From Mesostigma viride (lineage: Eukaryota; Streptophyta; Mesostigmatophyceae; Mesostigmatales; Mesostigmataceae), in assembly GCA_009746045.1 (NCBI GenBank), contig RPFO01000253.1, positions 1,049,069 to 1,113,068 on the forward strand: a DNA stretch of 64,000 bases. The letters run 5' to 3'. Position numbers and translations under genes: made by a program. The notes under the pieces were generated by a model. That model made no database searches and was not told the DNA's origin. It saw only the letters and a program-made list of their open reading frames with translations. Shown here piece after piece: positions 24,429 to 34,996 of this stretch (positions within the stretch are counted from its first letter, which is position 1; every line of letters begins with the position of its first letter).

Positions 24429-26545
24429 TCCATTCGGTGCAGGCCTACCTCGAGGCCCACCCCACCCACGCTGTCGTCAAGGTCGACTGCCACAACGCGT
24501 TCAACAGTCTGTCCCGCGCCAGCATGTTTGCGGCCGTCATGGAGTCCTTCGAGGACTTGTACGCTTGGACAGCCGTGTGCTACGGCCAGCCCGGCCAACT
24601 GGTTCACATCATGGAGGACGGCACTCGCGGCGGCCTGCTGTCGCGGTCGGGCACCCAGCAAGGGGACCCCCTGGGACCCCTGTACTTTGCCGCCCCCTCC
24701 AGGGTTGCCTCCAAGCGGTCCATGCTGCCCACCCGGCGGTCGCTATTCAGGCCTACTTGGATGATATCTACCTGCTGGGCCCTGTGCCGGACACCACCGC
24801 GGCTCTGCTGGCACTGCAGACCGCGGTGGCCGACATCAACCTCCAGTTGACCCTTGCCAAGTGCGCGGTGTACTCGCCCCAAGGTGATTGCTCCGGCTTT
24901 CCGCCCCAGCTCTTGGGCCGGGACGAGCGCCTCCATGGGTTGGATGTCCTCGGCGTTCCGGTTGGCGACCCCGCGTTTGTCATCGATGCTCTGCGGGCCG
25001 CCCTCGAGGCACGCACTGAGGTACTGCCCTTGATTGCGCGCCTTCATGATTCGCAGACCAAGGGTCTGCTTCTGTGGTTTTGCGCTCACCCTCGCGTCGT
25101 TCACTGGCTCCGGGGCGCTCTTCCGTCTCAGGTCCGGCTGGCCGCCGAGGGCCACGACGAACGCATCCAGTCGGCCTTGGCGCAGCTGGTCCCGGGCCCC
25201 GACCTCCCGCCACATGCTATTCGCATTGCCTCCCTGCCTGCACGGATGGGTGGCTGCGGTCTGACTCGTGCCGCCCGGCTGGCCCCAGCAGCCTTTTTGG
25301 GCTCCGTCGCTCAGTCGTGGGCGGAAAGCTGCCGGCTCCTGCCCCTTTTGGCAACGGCAGCGCCTGACCTCCTGGACCCCAGCAGCCCTTTGCCCTTCGT
25401 CACCGCCATCCAGGAGGCCTATGCTGAGATCCAGCAGGCCTGTTCTCCCGTCCGTGCCGCTCAGGCGGTACAGCGCCACCTCCCTCGCGGCACTCCCTCG
25501 GTCGCCTCCGTTCAATCTCCCGCCGCATTCCCTGCTCGCGTCATCGATAAACACCAGAAAACCTACGCGGGTATTCTGCACACGGCTGATTGGATTGCTC
25601 TTTTCGCGGACCTCAACGCCCAGGGACGTGCGTGGCTGTTCTCGCTTTCCTTGCGGAGTGTGGGCTCGGCGTACCTTCGTGCTCTTCCCATGGCCCCCCA
25701 TTCGCCTTGGCTCCCAGCCACTACTCGGTGGCGCTCCGGCACCAGCTATTTGCCCCGCAGCCTCTTGTTCCGGCCGGGCGGCCTTGTGGTAGCTGTGGGC
25801 AGCCGCTGGATCCCACGGGGACTCACTACCTTGCCTGCATGGGGGGCCAACAGAATCAGAATTGGTATTTGTATTTGCACACTGTCCTCCTGACGGTGGT
25901 GCTCGCCATGATTCGGTCGGTTTTCCCCCACGCGAACATCCGGTCCGAGGATGCGGATGGCGCTGCCTTCTATTCCCCCAACCACCGGCCTGACATCGTG
26001 GTGCTGGACTTTGAGGGGGGTGGCCGGCATCTGCTTATTGACGTTTCGGTGGCGCGGCCCTTGGCTCTTAGCCACGTGGCTGGGGCCTCCCTCACGGCAG
26101 GTTACACGGCGGACCGGGCGGAGCGGGCCAAGCTCCTGGCCTACGGCGACGTCGGGCACCATCGTGTGGTGCCCTTTGTCCTGGAGGAGTTTGGGGCCAT
26201 GGGGCCCCTGACCTCCGCCTTCTTCAAGGAGTGTTGCCGGCTCCGGGAGGACCGGCTGGACCTGGAGGGCCAGCGGGCCCCATGGTCGGCGCGGACCTGG
26301 ACGTCATATTGGCGTCAGCGCTTGTCGGTGGCGCTGACTCGGGCCATGGCGGACATCATGCTCCGCCGTACGCGGGCTGATTTTGCGGTGCAGCAGGGCT
26401 ATTAGGTTCCTCCCGTTAGGCGTTTCCATTGGTCTTATCGTAGTATAGAGCTTTGACATGGCTCTGTATATAGGTTTATAGCTGGGCGTTTGCTTTGGTT
26501 TGAGTGATTTCACTCTGCTGTAAGTAATTATATTTTTAATATATA
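24429..26545 (+). mobile_element. Restriction-endonuclease LINE, copy 2 with RT domain
   Basis: This 5'-truncated copy spans RT, zinc knuckle and C-terminal endonuclease. RT landmarks are VKVDCHNAFNSLSR (motif A), GTQQGDPLGPLYF (motif B) and AYLDDIYLLGP (catalytic YLDD). A Cys/His cluster (CGSCGQ...GTHYLAC) and RPDIVV...LLIDV follow, the layout of R2/NeSL/Dualen-type LINEs with a restriction-like endonuclease after RT. Two frame changes (about 24690-24740 and 25640-25720) make this copy inactive as sequenced. The last segment, 25590-26405, is intact and matches copy 1. Confidence 0.8.
24437..26405 (+). pseudogene. RT plus restriction-like endonuclease ORF, two frameshifts
   Basis: Three overlapping frames (24437-24850, 24565-25893, 25590-26405) together give a protein of about 650 residues. 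The first contains RT motifs A and B, the second YLDD and the thumb/linker, and the third the zinc knuckle and nuclease. The protein would nick the target DNA and reverse-transcribe the element RNA onto it. The 5' part of RT and any N-terminal DNA-binding fingers are missing through truncation. Confidence 0.75.
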
Positions 26546-26811
26546 TGAAGTCAAGGAGTGATATTTGCGCTTAAACCATGCATGTACAACTATTTCAGCC
26601 TAGTCCACGACAAGCAAACAAGCACAGCACAAGTGAACATGTTGATGAACAAGCATGCAACAAAAGCCCAGTAATAACAAGCCAATGCATATGAAGTCAA
26701 GGAGTGATATTTGCGTTTAAACCATGCATGTACAACTATTTCAGCCTAGTCCACGACAAGCAAACAAGCACAGCACAAGTGAACATGTGGATAAACAAGC
26801 ATGCAACTAAA
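26546..26811. repeat. About 150-bp unit, copies 2 and 3
   Basis: Two further copies of the 23703 unit, beginning at ATGAAGTCAAGGAGTGATAT near 26546 and 26692. The third is cut by the LINE at the 10-bp sequence TGCAACTAAA (26802-26811) and resumes beyond it at 62086-62095 with the same 10 bases. Confidence 0.8.
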
Positions 26812-27079
26812 TTAAATTAAATAAAATTAAATTATAACATGCCTCCGTGGGGGGGTCATGTAGCACATATTCCATGATGGATGGCGTGGAGGAAGCCGCG
26901 TGATCGAACTATCCTAACTCTAAGCTATCTAGAAAATCCTAACTACACTACTCATCAAAACGCCTCCTCCGCTTGGGGGGAGGGGGCTTGCCCACGGGGT
27001 CGGGCGTGTGTGCCTTGACAATCTTCTTCCACCGCGTCTTGTCCTGCATGGCAGTCCAAAGACGGGAGAGAGAGTGGAT

Positions 27080-27460
27080 TAATTAATTAATTAATTAAAC
27101 TCGTGCTCCCGTCGGGGAGTCACGGAGCACCGAAGTGCTTTTAATCCCTGTGTGTGCACTACAGGAGAAAGGGCAGAGACCCCCAGTCTCCTTCATGCCA
27201 AAGGCATGCCACAGCTGCAATCGGGCGCGGCTAGCTAAAAGGACAGGCTAACGATCCGGCAAACTGTGGGTGCAATAAGACCCATGTGAGCATATCATAG
27301 CAAGGAGCGTGGGCAAGTAATCTGAACATAGCCAGGGCGTAGCATGGCTGTACTAGGACTAGGCTAAGGCTATGGCTGGTTGTGTACCGTGCGTTGGCGG
27401 CACGTGACTAGGTGTGTTGGCACAGCTAGGCAACATTCTAGGCATGGCTGCCTTAGCGGC
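27080..27460 (-). mobile_element. 381-bp SINE-like element in LINE ORF2
   Basis: A 13-bp target duplication AGAGAGAGTGGAT (27067-27079, 27461-27473) flanks it. It has an (AATT)n tail at the left and a hairpin block CTCCCGTCGGGGAGTCACGG next to the tail, and no coding frame. The insertion point in the LINE is the same nucleotide as that of the 3.77-kb element at 10709. The same 3' block occurs at 5264 and 52345. Confidence 0.75.
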
Positions 27461-27768
27461 AGAGAGAGTGGATGCGGTGCTCAAACTGGGCTGGGACCAC
27501 TAGGTTGGCCAGCAACATCTGAACGTAGTTCGTGACAGGTTTCCCTACCCTTTTGGGAATGTCCTCGGGGCCAGGCCAGGTCAGAATGTGCCGCCCTGGC
27601 TGGCCAAGCCGCTGGGGGCCGGCCAGACCAAGGGTGGTGTCGACCTGGCTGGTGCGGGCAAGCCGGCAAGGTGTCCTACAAATGCTATCCTACGCTGCCT
27701 AATCTCGTCCGAAACACGAGGCATGCCATGATACAAAGACTCTGATGACGGACGCTCGGAAAAACCTA

Positions 27769-28551
27769 CACCGTCCGCATTGGAAGTTTGTTATTATGGG
27801 TCAATTTTTGCCGTATTTGCATTACGAATAACCCTGGATTGTTTGTTGGGGAGCCAGTTAGAGTCCCGGGTTTTTATTATTTAATTAAAACCTTTTGTTT
27901 GTTTGTTTGTCCTGCAGCCGTTCAAGGCACGTGGGTACTTATTTAATTAAATTTCTTTTGTTTGTTTGGTAGATATGGTACACGCCGTCCCCAACCCGGC
28001 CCGGCGGCCCCCCTTTCGGCGGCCACAGGCTATAGTCACTAGTCAGTGGAGGTCTCAGGTCAGTGATACCCTATTTAATTGCTCAAGGCCCATAAGTATC
28101 GCACATGAGTAGTACATCTTACATGTACATCTGTAGACACGCTCAGGCCTCAGCCTCTACAGAGTACCGACCGACGTGCCCTGCCGAGGCAGTAGAGCGT
28201 GGATTGCTGGATGCAAAAGCGGTTCACTTGGTTCGCGCCTCACCCCGCGCTCGGCCTGAGTCTCGCGGTTTTTTTTCGATTTTCACGATATTTCATGTTC
28301 CCCGCCTGTCCAAGGTATTTTCGAAGGTTTTATGTACTTTTATATAATATAAAGTGTTTGTTTGTTTTCTCACAGGGCGACGACCCCGTGCCCACATGAG
28401 TTAATTAATTAATTTTGTTTGTTTGTTTGTTGAGTCCAGTCCTCAACCCCCGGAGTTAATTAATTAATTTTCTTTTGTTTTTTTTATGGTTTTCAGCCAG
28501 AACATTTTCCAGAAGCTAATTATTTAGTTAGAACTTCCAATGCGGACGGTG
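27769..28551. mobile_element. 783-bp TA-flanked MITE with 20-bp inverted termini
   Basis: Both ends carry the inverted repeat CACCGTCCGCATTGGAAGTT, flanked by TA at 27767-27768 and 28552-28553. Comparison with the uninterrupted LINE at 15430 shows the empty site has a single TA. The interior has no transposase. It is rich in TTAATTAA and TTTGTTTGTTTG blocks, repeated about five times. A TA duplication suggests mobilisation by a Tc1/mariner-like (or other TA-specific) transposase in trans. Confidence 0.8.
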
Positions 28552-28553
28552 TA

Positions 28554-30490
28554 CGTTAAGGACCTGTCGGAGCATCCTGTAAACCGTGCCGTCTAGCCTA
28601 GCTGCCAGTTTGGGTGGGAGGGTCCACGCCTCGGCGCCATACGTGAGCACCGTGAGGACGAGGACCTTGAAGAGCATGCACTTGCGGTGCCCGCCCAGGC
28701 CCTTCGAGCGCCAGTAGGGTGTGAGCGAACGGAGCTTGGCCCAGGCCAGGCCAATGCGCCGGGTGTCCACATCGTCGGCGGTGTCAGGAAGCCAGCTCCC
28801 CAACATCTTGAAGCGGTCGCGGAACGGGACCTCCGTCCCGTCGAGCAGGCGCGGCAGCGGTGGTGTACTGGAGGCCCCAATCACCATCGCCTCGGTTTTG
28901 ATACTAATCTCCAGCCCCACCGCCCGCGCCTCCAGGCCCAGGCAGTCCCTGGCCAGGTCTGAATGTGCTAGGGGCTCTCGATGAGGGTGGTATCATCCGC
29001 ATAAATCAGGTCGGCAAGGCGGTAACCAGGTCTAACCCCGCCGTGCTCTTTCACGTTAAGGATGTCCAAGCCTGGCTCGAACCCCTTAAGAGCAGTAAAG
29101 CGCGCACGTGCCCGGCGCATGACGTGATCCACGACAATAATGAACAGGTATGGGGACAGGACACAACCTTGCCACACCCCGTGGTGAAGGGGGAATGGTG
29201 GGGCGGTGCCTTCCGCAGTCCGCACTACTGCCTGTGAGCCCTCATACAGTCGGCGAATGGCAGCAATAAACGCAGGTGGCACCCGATCCAGAGCTAGGAT
29301 GGCCCAAAGAGCCTCCCAGAGAACCGTGTCAAAGGCTTTGATATAGTCAACAAAAATGAAGACCAGCGGCAAACTGTCAGGGGGAAGGCGACGCACCTCC
29401 TCCATCAATCGGCGCGCGACAAACACAGCCATGACAGTGTTACGACCACGACGGAAACCCATCTGAGACTCACCCAGGTGTGGGTCCAGCACGGCGCGGA
29501 GCCTGTGCAGCATCATGCGCATGAAGACCTTCAGCGCGGCGCTCTCAGTGGAGGACACCCCGGTAGTTGCCGGGGTCAGCAGCAGAGCCCTTCTTGTACA
29601 GCATGAGGCGGATGGCCGTCTGCCACTCAGCAGGCGGAGGCTCGTCAGAAAGCAGGACACGGTTGCACTGAGAACGCCAGCAGAAGATCCCTAACCGCCG
29701 GATCAGGGGTCTTCAGCAGCTCAGCAGAAAGGTGGTCGGCACCGACCGCCGCATCGTACCGCAGGCGAGCAAGGGCGCCGTCCCATTCCTTCAAAGTGAA
29801 GGGGGGGACGACGTCGTCAGTGGCAAGGCAGCCCTCCTGCAAGGCGGGGACTTGGTAGTCCGCGGCCGAGGAGGGGGGCGCTGGCGGCGGCGGGGGTCCG
29901 GCGACCCCGAGGCGGGCGGCCGTCTCGGGGTGAAGCGGCGGGGGGGGGGCGCGAGCCCCACCGGACGTCAAGGAAACATTGTGGGCCAACCAGCGGTCAA
30001 GGCTGACCGGCGCCGTGCCGTCCCCTGTGTGCTCCACCGGGGTGCGCTGCCGCCGGCCGCCGAGCCGGTCGAGGTGGTACCACATGTCCTTGCCCTGGTT
30101 GCGAGCCTGGCAGGCCTTGACATCCCCGATGCACTGGGCCGCCTCCGCGTCCTGAGCGTGCTCGTAGGCCTCCACAAGGGCGGCCTGAGCAATGGTTTCT
30201 GCAGCGGGTCCCGGTTACGCTTGAGGCGGTGCCGGGCGGCCAAGACCTTGGGGTCCTGGCGGTAGAGCGGGCCGGGGCGGCGGCGGGGCATGACCGGCAG
30301 GTGCCGGGCCGCCAGCAACGGGGCACGGGCCGCAAAGCCCGCAAAAATGGCGGCGTTGGGGGCACCCTTGTCCAGCTCGTCGACGTCCGCCCGGGCGTCC
30401 AGGGCCGACAGGTACTCCTGGCGGCACCGGTTCCGCTCGTGCTCGGCGTCCGTCCAGTCCTCAGGATCTCCCCGGACCGGGCCTGCTCAC
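28554..30490 (-). pseudogene. LINE copy III reverse transcriptase (ORF2 middle part)
   Basis: Frames on the minus strand give, in order, a linker (DPEDWTDAEHERNRCRQEYL), a Pro-rich stretch, then RT: QMGFRRGRNTVMAVF, FIFVDYIKAFDTVLWEAL (motif A), GVWQGCVLSPYLFI (motif B, Trp where Arg or Pro is usual) and RLADLIYADDTTLI (YADD). LEISIKTEAMVIGAS and LTVLTYGAEAWTL follow. There are frame changes near 30180, 29650 and 28950, so the copy is inactive. The endonuclease part of the same ORF is 30 kb away at 60869-62080, beyond the inserted elements. Confidence 0.75.
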
Positions 30491-30684
30491 CACTAGACAC
30501 TCCCGGCCAGTTAGGCTCGAAACACACGCCCTGATCAAGCATGCTGTTTCCGGCCCCACCGTCTAGGTCATCTAGTCGCTCCACACGTAAGCCAGCCATA
30601 ATTTCAATGCACAAGGATACACATTTCCATCACCATTCATCTTCATCATCCTGAACGACTCGAAAACGCGGAAAAGATAACGGC

Positions 30685-30745
30685 AGGCTCGAGCTACCAT
30701 GGTCCGGATTCTCCCGATTTCTGGCCTGCGCTGGTTGTCTCTTTG
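30685..30745 (-). repeat. 61-bp micro-repeat, copy 1 (inverted)
   Basis: Reverse complement of the unit that also occurs at 34812-34863 and 50564-50624; its core reads GGCCAGAAATCGGGAGAATC. No target duplication was recognised at this copy. Confidence 0.7.
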
Positions 30746-31683
30746 ATATTAGATTGGTTGAATATAGTTCGTTTTCGGCTAGGAGGCGTGGCCTTTGCAT
30801 GACGGGCAAGAGGATTTCAGCCGTGGGCAACCAAGCACACATGTCGTCGGGCTAGTCCGACGAGTGCGCACGTGAACCGGCACTCCCGGTCACACACGAC
30901 ACCATAGAGATAGTCAGCTGCACCGCCTCATGTCGGCGAAACCCATAGTTCCATCGGAATCGTTTCAGCGGCCGGCATTTCCTCTCCGCGTTTCCTCAAC
31001 CTCGTTTTCAGGATCATACTCATCGTTCCTGCATTTTCCTCTTCCACGCAGGTTGTGGCTTTTTTGAAAGCCACGAATGTACCCGGGGATGGGACGCTTC
31101 GGCTGCCTCAATGCCTACACATTCAATACGATGTCCCCCTCTCACCTTCCTCCATCATTCCGCTCACATTGCACTACGTGTCTGTGTTTTGTTCTTTTTC
31201 TTGTTCTCGTTTGTTTTGCTGTTCTTGTCCTTTTTCTTTTACTCTTACTGAGGGAGCTAGGCTGGGCTGCGCGCTGTGTGTGCTACTCTCGTGTTTTTCT
31301 GTGGGCACTTGAGAGACTAACCAAGGATCGGGCCCCCCACACGGCAATATCAGCCTTTGCTTTTGTTTACCCTCCCATATCTCTTTACAAACGCCAAAAA
31401 AACACAAAGGCAGGAGCACGGTGACTCATCTGGAACATGAAGAAGGGAAATCTTTTCGTTACAGGAAAGAGGTGTCAAGTATGACAATTGGAAGGCCCCC
31501 CACTGGGAATCCACATGTTCCGAGTCCATTCAGCTGTGTTGTTAGCCACATCCTGCCCCGGGGAGATGCATCATGGACCACCGCTATCGCGTAACGGGTG
31601 TTACGCAGTGAATATTGACTTACCTCAATATGCTCCGCTCTGGTTCTGTTTGATGTCTTAGCTCTCAGTGCATCTGAATCATC

Positions 31684-34056
31684 ATGAAACACCTTATGAC
31701 TTTCTGGCATGCTCTTACCCTCCACAGAATACGGCAATCCAGTGGCATTGATTACCGGAAGTACACTGCTATTTCTCGGCAGTTCCCCTATCGTATCTCC
31801 TCACAGGCATGGCGGAAGCGTTGTCGCATCAACACGCGCCATAACCATCACTGCAAGGATGACCATACTCTACGTCGCCTCCGGCGCTTACAGCGCACGC
31901 ATTTGTCGCTTACCAACTCCACTCGCCCACACCCCGTAAGCACCCGTCGCGTCATTTATGCCATTTACAGCCGCAGGTACCCTCAGCGTATCTACGTTGG
32001 CCAGACGCAACGGGATGCCTGGACGCGTTTTCAGGAACATGTCCGAGCGGCACGCCGCCTTCATATTGGCCGCCCTGCCGCCAACGACGACACCCCCCTA
32101 CATGGCGCCATGGCCCAATACGGGTGGTGGGATTGGCGAGTCGTCCCCTTGGAACATGTCCCCGGCACCTTTACCGGCGCCGCTTTTCGCAAAGCCGCAG
32201 GGCATCGGGAAACGTTTTGGAAACGAATGTTACATGCATTTCTGCCCCACGGTTTTTGCATTGAAGGCAAGAGTTTCAAAGCTCGGTCTCGCCGCCGCCC
32301 GCCTCCCCTCCGTCCCCGCCCTCTTATGTTCATCCGTGCCTGGCGTCTGAAGCACAATCTCCACCCATATCGCCCCTATCCCCCCAGCGTCACCCCGGCC
32401 CCTCCACCTTCCACACATGTGTCCACCGATCCTTCCCTTTACTCCACCAGTCTCCGCTGCTTACGTCACATGTCTCGGCTTATGCAACAAGGCAACTTTC
32501 ATGCATCCTATCTCGAAGCCTGCAGCTTGAAGAAGCTTACCAGCTTACACATTGCCGTCGGGTCGTGCTCCCCAGCTGATCTGCAAGTCCCCCGCTCCCA
32601 TGCCACTAGTCTGCGAGGCCTTCTCTCACGTATCATTCGGCACCGTGTCAATGGGAATGCAGATGCACTGCGTCCGCGCCGTTTACTGATCTCACCTTTC
32701 ATTCATGCTGCGATGGATGAGCTGTGTTTGCCACACATTCTGCATTTGCCGCAAGTGCAGGCTGCGATGCCGCTCGTGGTGCGCAACACTTTCGGCACTC
32801 CCATTAATTGCCGCCTGGCATTACTCTCCCACCTTGGGACAAATGGTTTTCAGCAACGGGAAGGTCAGCCGCGATACAACGCCCACCGAGCTGGCCACCA
32901 TCTTGGCAGGGCCCTGCCCCTGCCAACAACAACGGTATTTCAAGTACCTTGATCCCACCCCACAGCACGTCATGACCGCTGACCTCAGCATCCTGCCGAG
33001 CCACACGCTTGTAGACCTTTTCAGTGCCAAAGGCACCAAGTTTCGGCCGTGGGTCCAGCGCACGTGTGCCAAAGAGGTGAATGCACTGCTCTCCACATCA
33101 CTACGCAAATTCTGCAATGCCATGAGCACGGACCTACAGCTTGCTCCCCTTGCCATGGAACCGTGGTTTCGCGCCGTCATGCACGAATGCAATGCACGTC
33201 TCACCAGGCTTGATTACCGTCTCCAGCAGGTCCACCGCACCACCTGGCTCAACACCACAGATAAAGCACTTCTTGACCACTTCAAGCAGGACTTTATCAT
33301 CACGTGTGTTGACAAGAGTGCCAACAACTTTGCTTTTATATGCAAGAAGCACTACCTTGCTACTTTGCAACACGAGTTGGCGTCCAGCCCTACCTATGTT
33401 CAGCGTGCACAGTCCACCGCCAGTATCACTGCTGCTCATCGGGCTTTTCTGCACAGCCAAAACATTTTTGCTCGGGCATTCCTTAAGCGGCAGCGACGCG
33501 CCACCACCACTACGTTCCCATATCTGTATCTCACTCTTAAGCTGCACAAAACTCCTGTTGCTTTGCGCACCATTGCTGCGTCGCATTCAGCCCCACTGAT
33601 GCCTCTCTCGAAACTCATCTGCCATGCTTTGAATGCTCTTCTCCCCGAAGCCAATGCATTATGGGTGGAGGTGCTGTCGAATGCCGGGTATGAATGCGCT
33701 GGTAGTTGGATCGTCATAGACTCAGCCCAAGTACGCCTACGCCTTGCCGCCCTTAGCCGTTCTAAGACAGCAGCAGAGAAACGTATACCTATGCCCATAG
33801 CCACCTATGATTTCACCACTCTATATACCACACTAGATTTGCACGATTTGAAAGCTCGTTTAGATAGCCTCCTTACTCGTCTGTATGCACGTAGGCCTCA
33901 CGGGCGCAACCACCTGCACGTGCGTGTTTCTCAGACCAATTAAGCCCACGGCAACGTGGCTCTCAGGGATCGCGGCAGGTGCTATCGTGCGGGATGGTTA
34001 TAATTATATTATCACGAAGGCTGACCTTGTTCATTGGATCTCTTATCTTGTTGATA
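31684..34056 (+). pseudogene. Penelope-like protein, N-terminal GIY-YIG and first half of RT
   Basis: The first frame (31684 to about 32850) carries a GIY-YIG nuclease: VIYAIYSRRYPQRIYVGQTQ, RFQEHVRAARR, and a downstream Glu in HRETFWKRML. A second frame (about 32850-33900) has Penelope RT landmarks: HVMTADLSILPSHTLVDLF, FIITCVDKSANNFAFICKKH, YLYLTLKLHKTPVALRTI and PIATYDFTTLYTTLDLHDL (motif A). A third (about 33930-34056) ends in ADLVHWISYLVD. Two frameshifts (near 32840 and 33900-33940) precede the transposon insertion point. The RT resumes at 59941. Confidence 0.75.
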
Positions 34057-34110
34057 CACTATACTTTTCGTCCGAGGGTGGTAAAAAGCATCCGAGGCGT
34101 AAATTACGAG
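34057..34110 (+). repeat. Left terminal inverted repeat of the CACTA element
   Basis: Pairs with 59885-59938. The outermost 26 bases are identical, and the following bases up to GTAAATTACGAGGT match with a few changes. Confidence 0.9.
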
Positions 34111-34189
34111 GTGGTAATTTACCGTCAAGACTACTCTTACAGTTTAGATACTACATCGTAATCTGTCGCGTAAGTTACGAACTAGATCC

Positions 34190-34600
34190 GAGATGAGATC
34201 CGACGTAGTAATTTACGACGTAGTAATTTACGAGGTAGTAATTTACGAGGTAGTAATTTACGAGGTAGTAATTTACGAGGTAGTAATTTACGAGGTAGTA
34301 ATTTACGAGGTAGTAATTTACGAGGTAGTAATTTACGAGGTAGTAATTTACGACGTAGTAATTTACGAGGTAGTAATTTACGAGGTAGTAATTTACGAGG
34401 TAGTAATTTACGAGGTAGTAATTTACGAGGTAGTAATTTACGACGTAGTAACTCCCGAGGTAGTAGTTTACGAGGTAGTAGTTTACGCTGTAGTAATTTA
34501 CGACGTAGTACTCTACGAGGTAGTAATGTACGAGGTAGTAATGTACGAGGTAGTAATTTACGAGGGAGTAATTTACGAGTTGGTAAACTACGTGCAAGTT
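34190..34600 (+). repeat. Subterminal 15-bp repeats, left end
   Basis: About 27 copies of GAGGTAGTAATTTAC in direct tandem, with variants (GACGTAG, GTAGTAGTTTAC). In EnSpm elements subterminal repeats are the binding sites of the TnpA-type accessory protein. Here the same motif also occurs inside the terminal inverted repeat. The Val-Ile-Tyr-Glu and Val-Asn-Tyr-Tyr-Leu frames across it are repeat artefacts. Confidence 0.9.
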
Positions 34601-34811
34601 GTAACTTAAGATGTAGTTGTGTAGTATATATTTTGTTTTTAATTTGTGCAATGTCCAGTTTCATGAAATGAGCCTAAAAGAGTTTATTATTTCATATTTA
34701 AGCATAAAACAAAGTCGCATTCACTTCAATTCACCAATATGTCTTCATTCTCACATTTCAGCCGATGTCCTTGTCGCATTTATAATACATTGAAACTCTA
34801 ACACAAGACAT

Positions 34812-34863
34812 CAAGGAGACAACCATCGCAGGCCAGAAATCGGGAGAATCCGGACCATGGTAG
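34812..34863 (+). mobile_element. Micro-repeat, copy 2, with 10-bp target duplication
   Basis: A 52-bp copy of the unit at 50564, lacking its last 9 bases, flanked by CACAAGACAT at 34802-34811 and 34864-34873. The duplication shows that this very short sequence arrived by insertion. It has no coding and no tail. Confidence 0.7.
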
Positions 34864-34996
34864 CACAAGACATGATCAGATAACCAAGTCGGCTGATGAC
34901 ATCCTTAAATACTTATTGGCTTTGTTATCATCCATTGGATTGCGTGACAACCTCGCTCGAGGCACCGATGGGTGGGGTCTTCTACAAAGGTGCTAA

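Noticed and set aside
30995-31425. Possible host exon with hydrophobic Cys/Phe/Leu frame near 31055-31424
   Set aside because: Two overlapping frames, pyrimidine-rich composition, no splice or homology support; left as unassigned sequence in the Penelope-like element's 5' region.
34175-34664. Open frames of Val-Asn-Tyr-Tyr-Leu, Leu-Leu-Pro-Arg-Lys and Val-Ile-Tyr-Glu repeats
   Set aside because: All three are readings of the 15-bp subterminal repeat (15 is a multiple of 3, so frames stay open).
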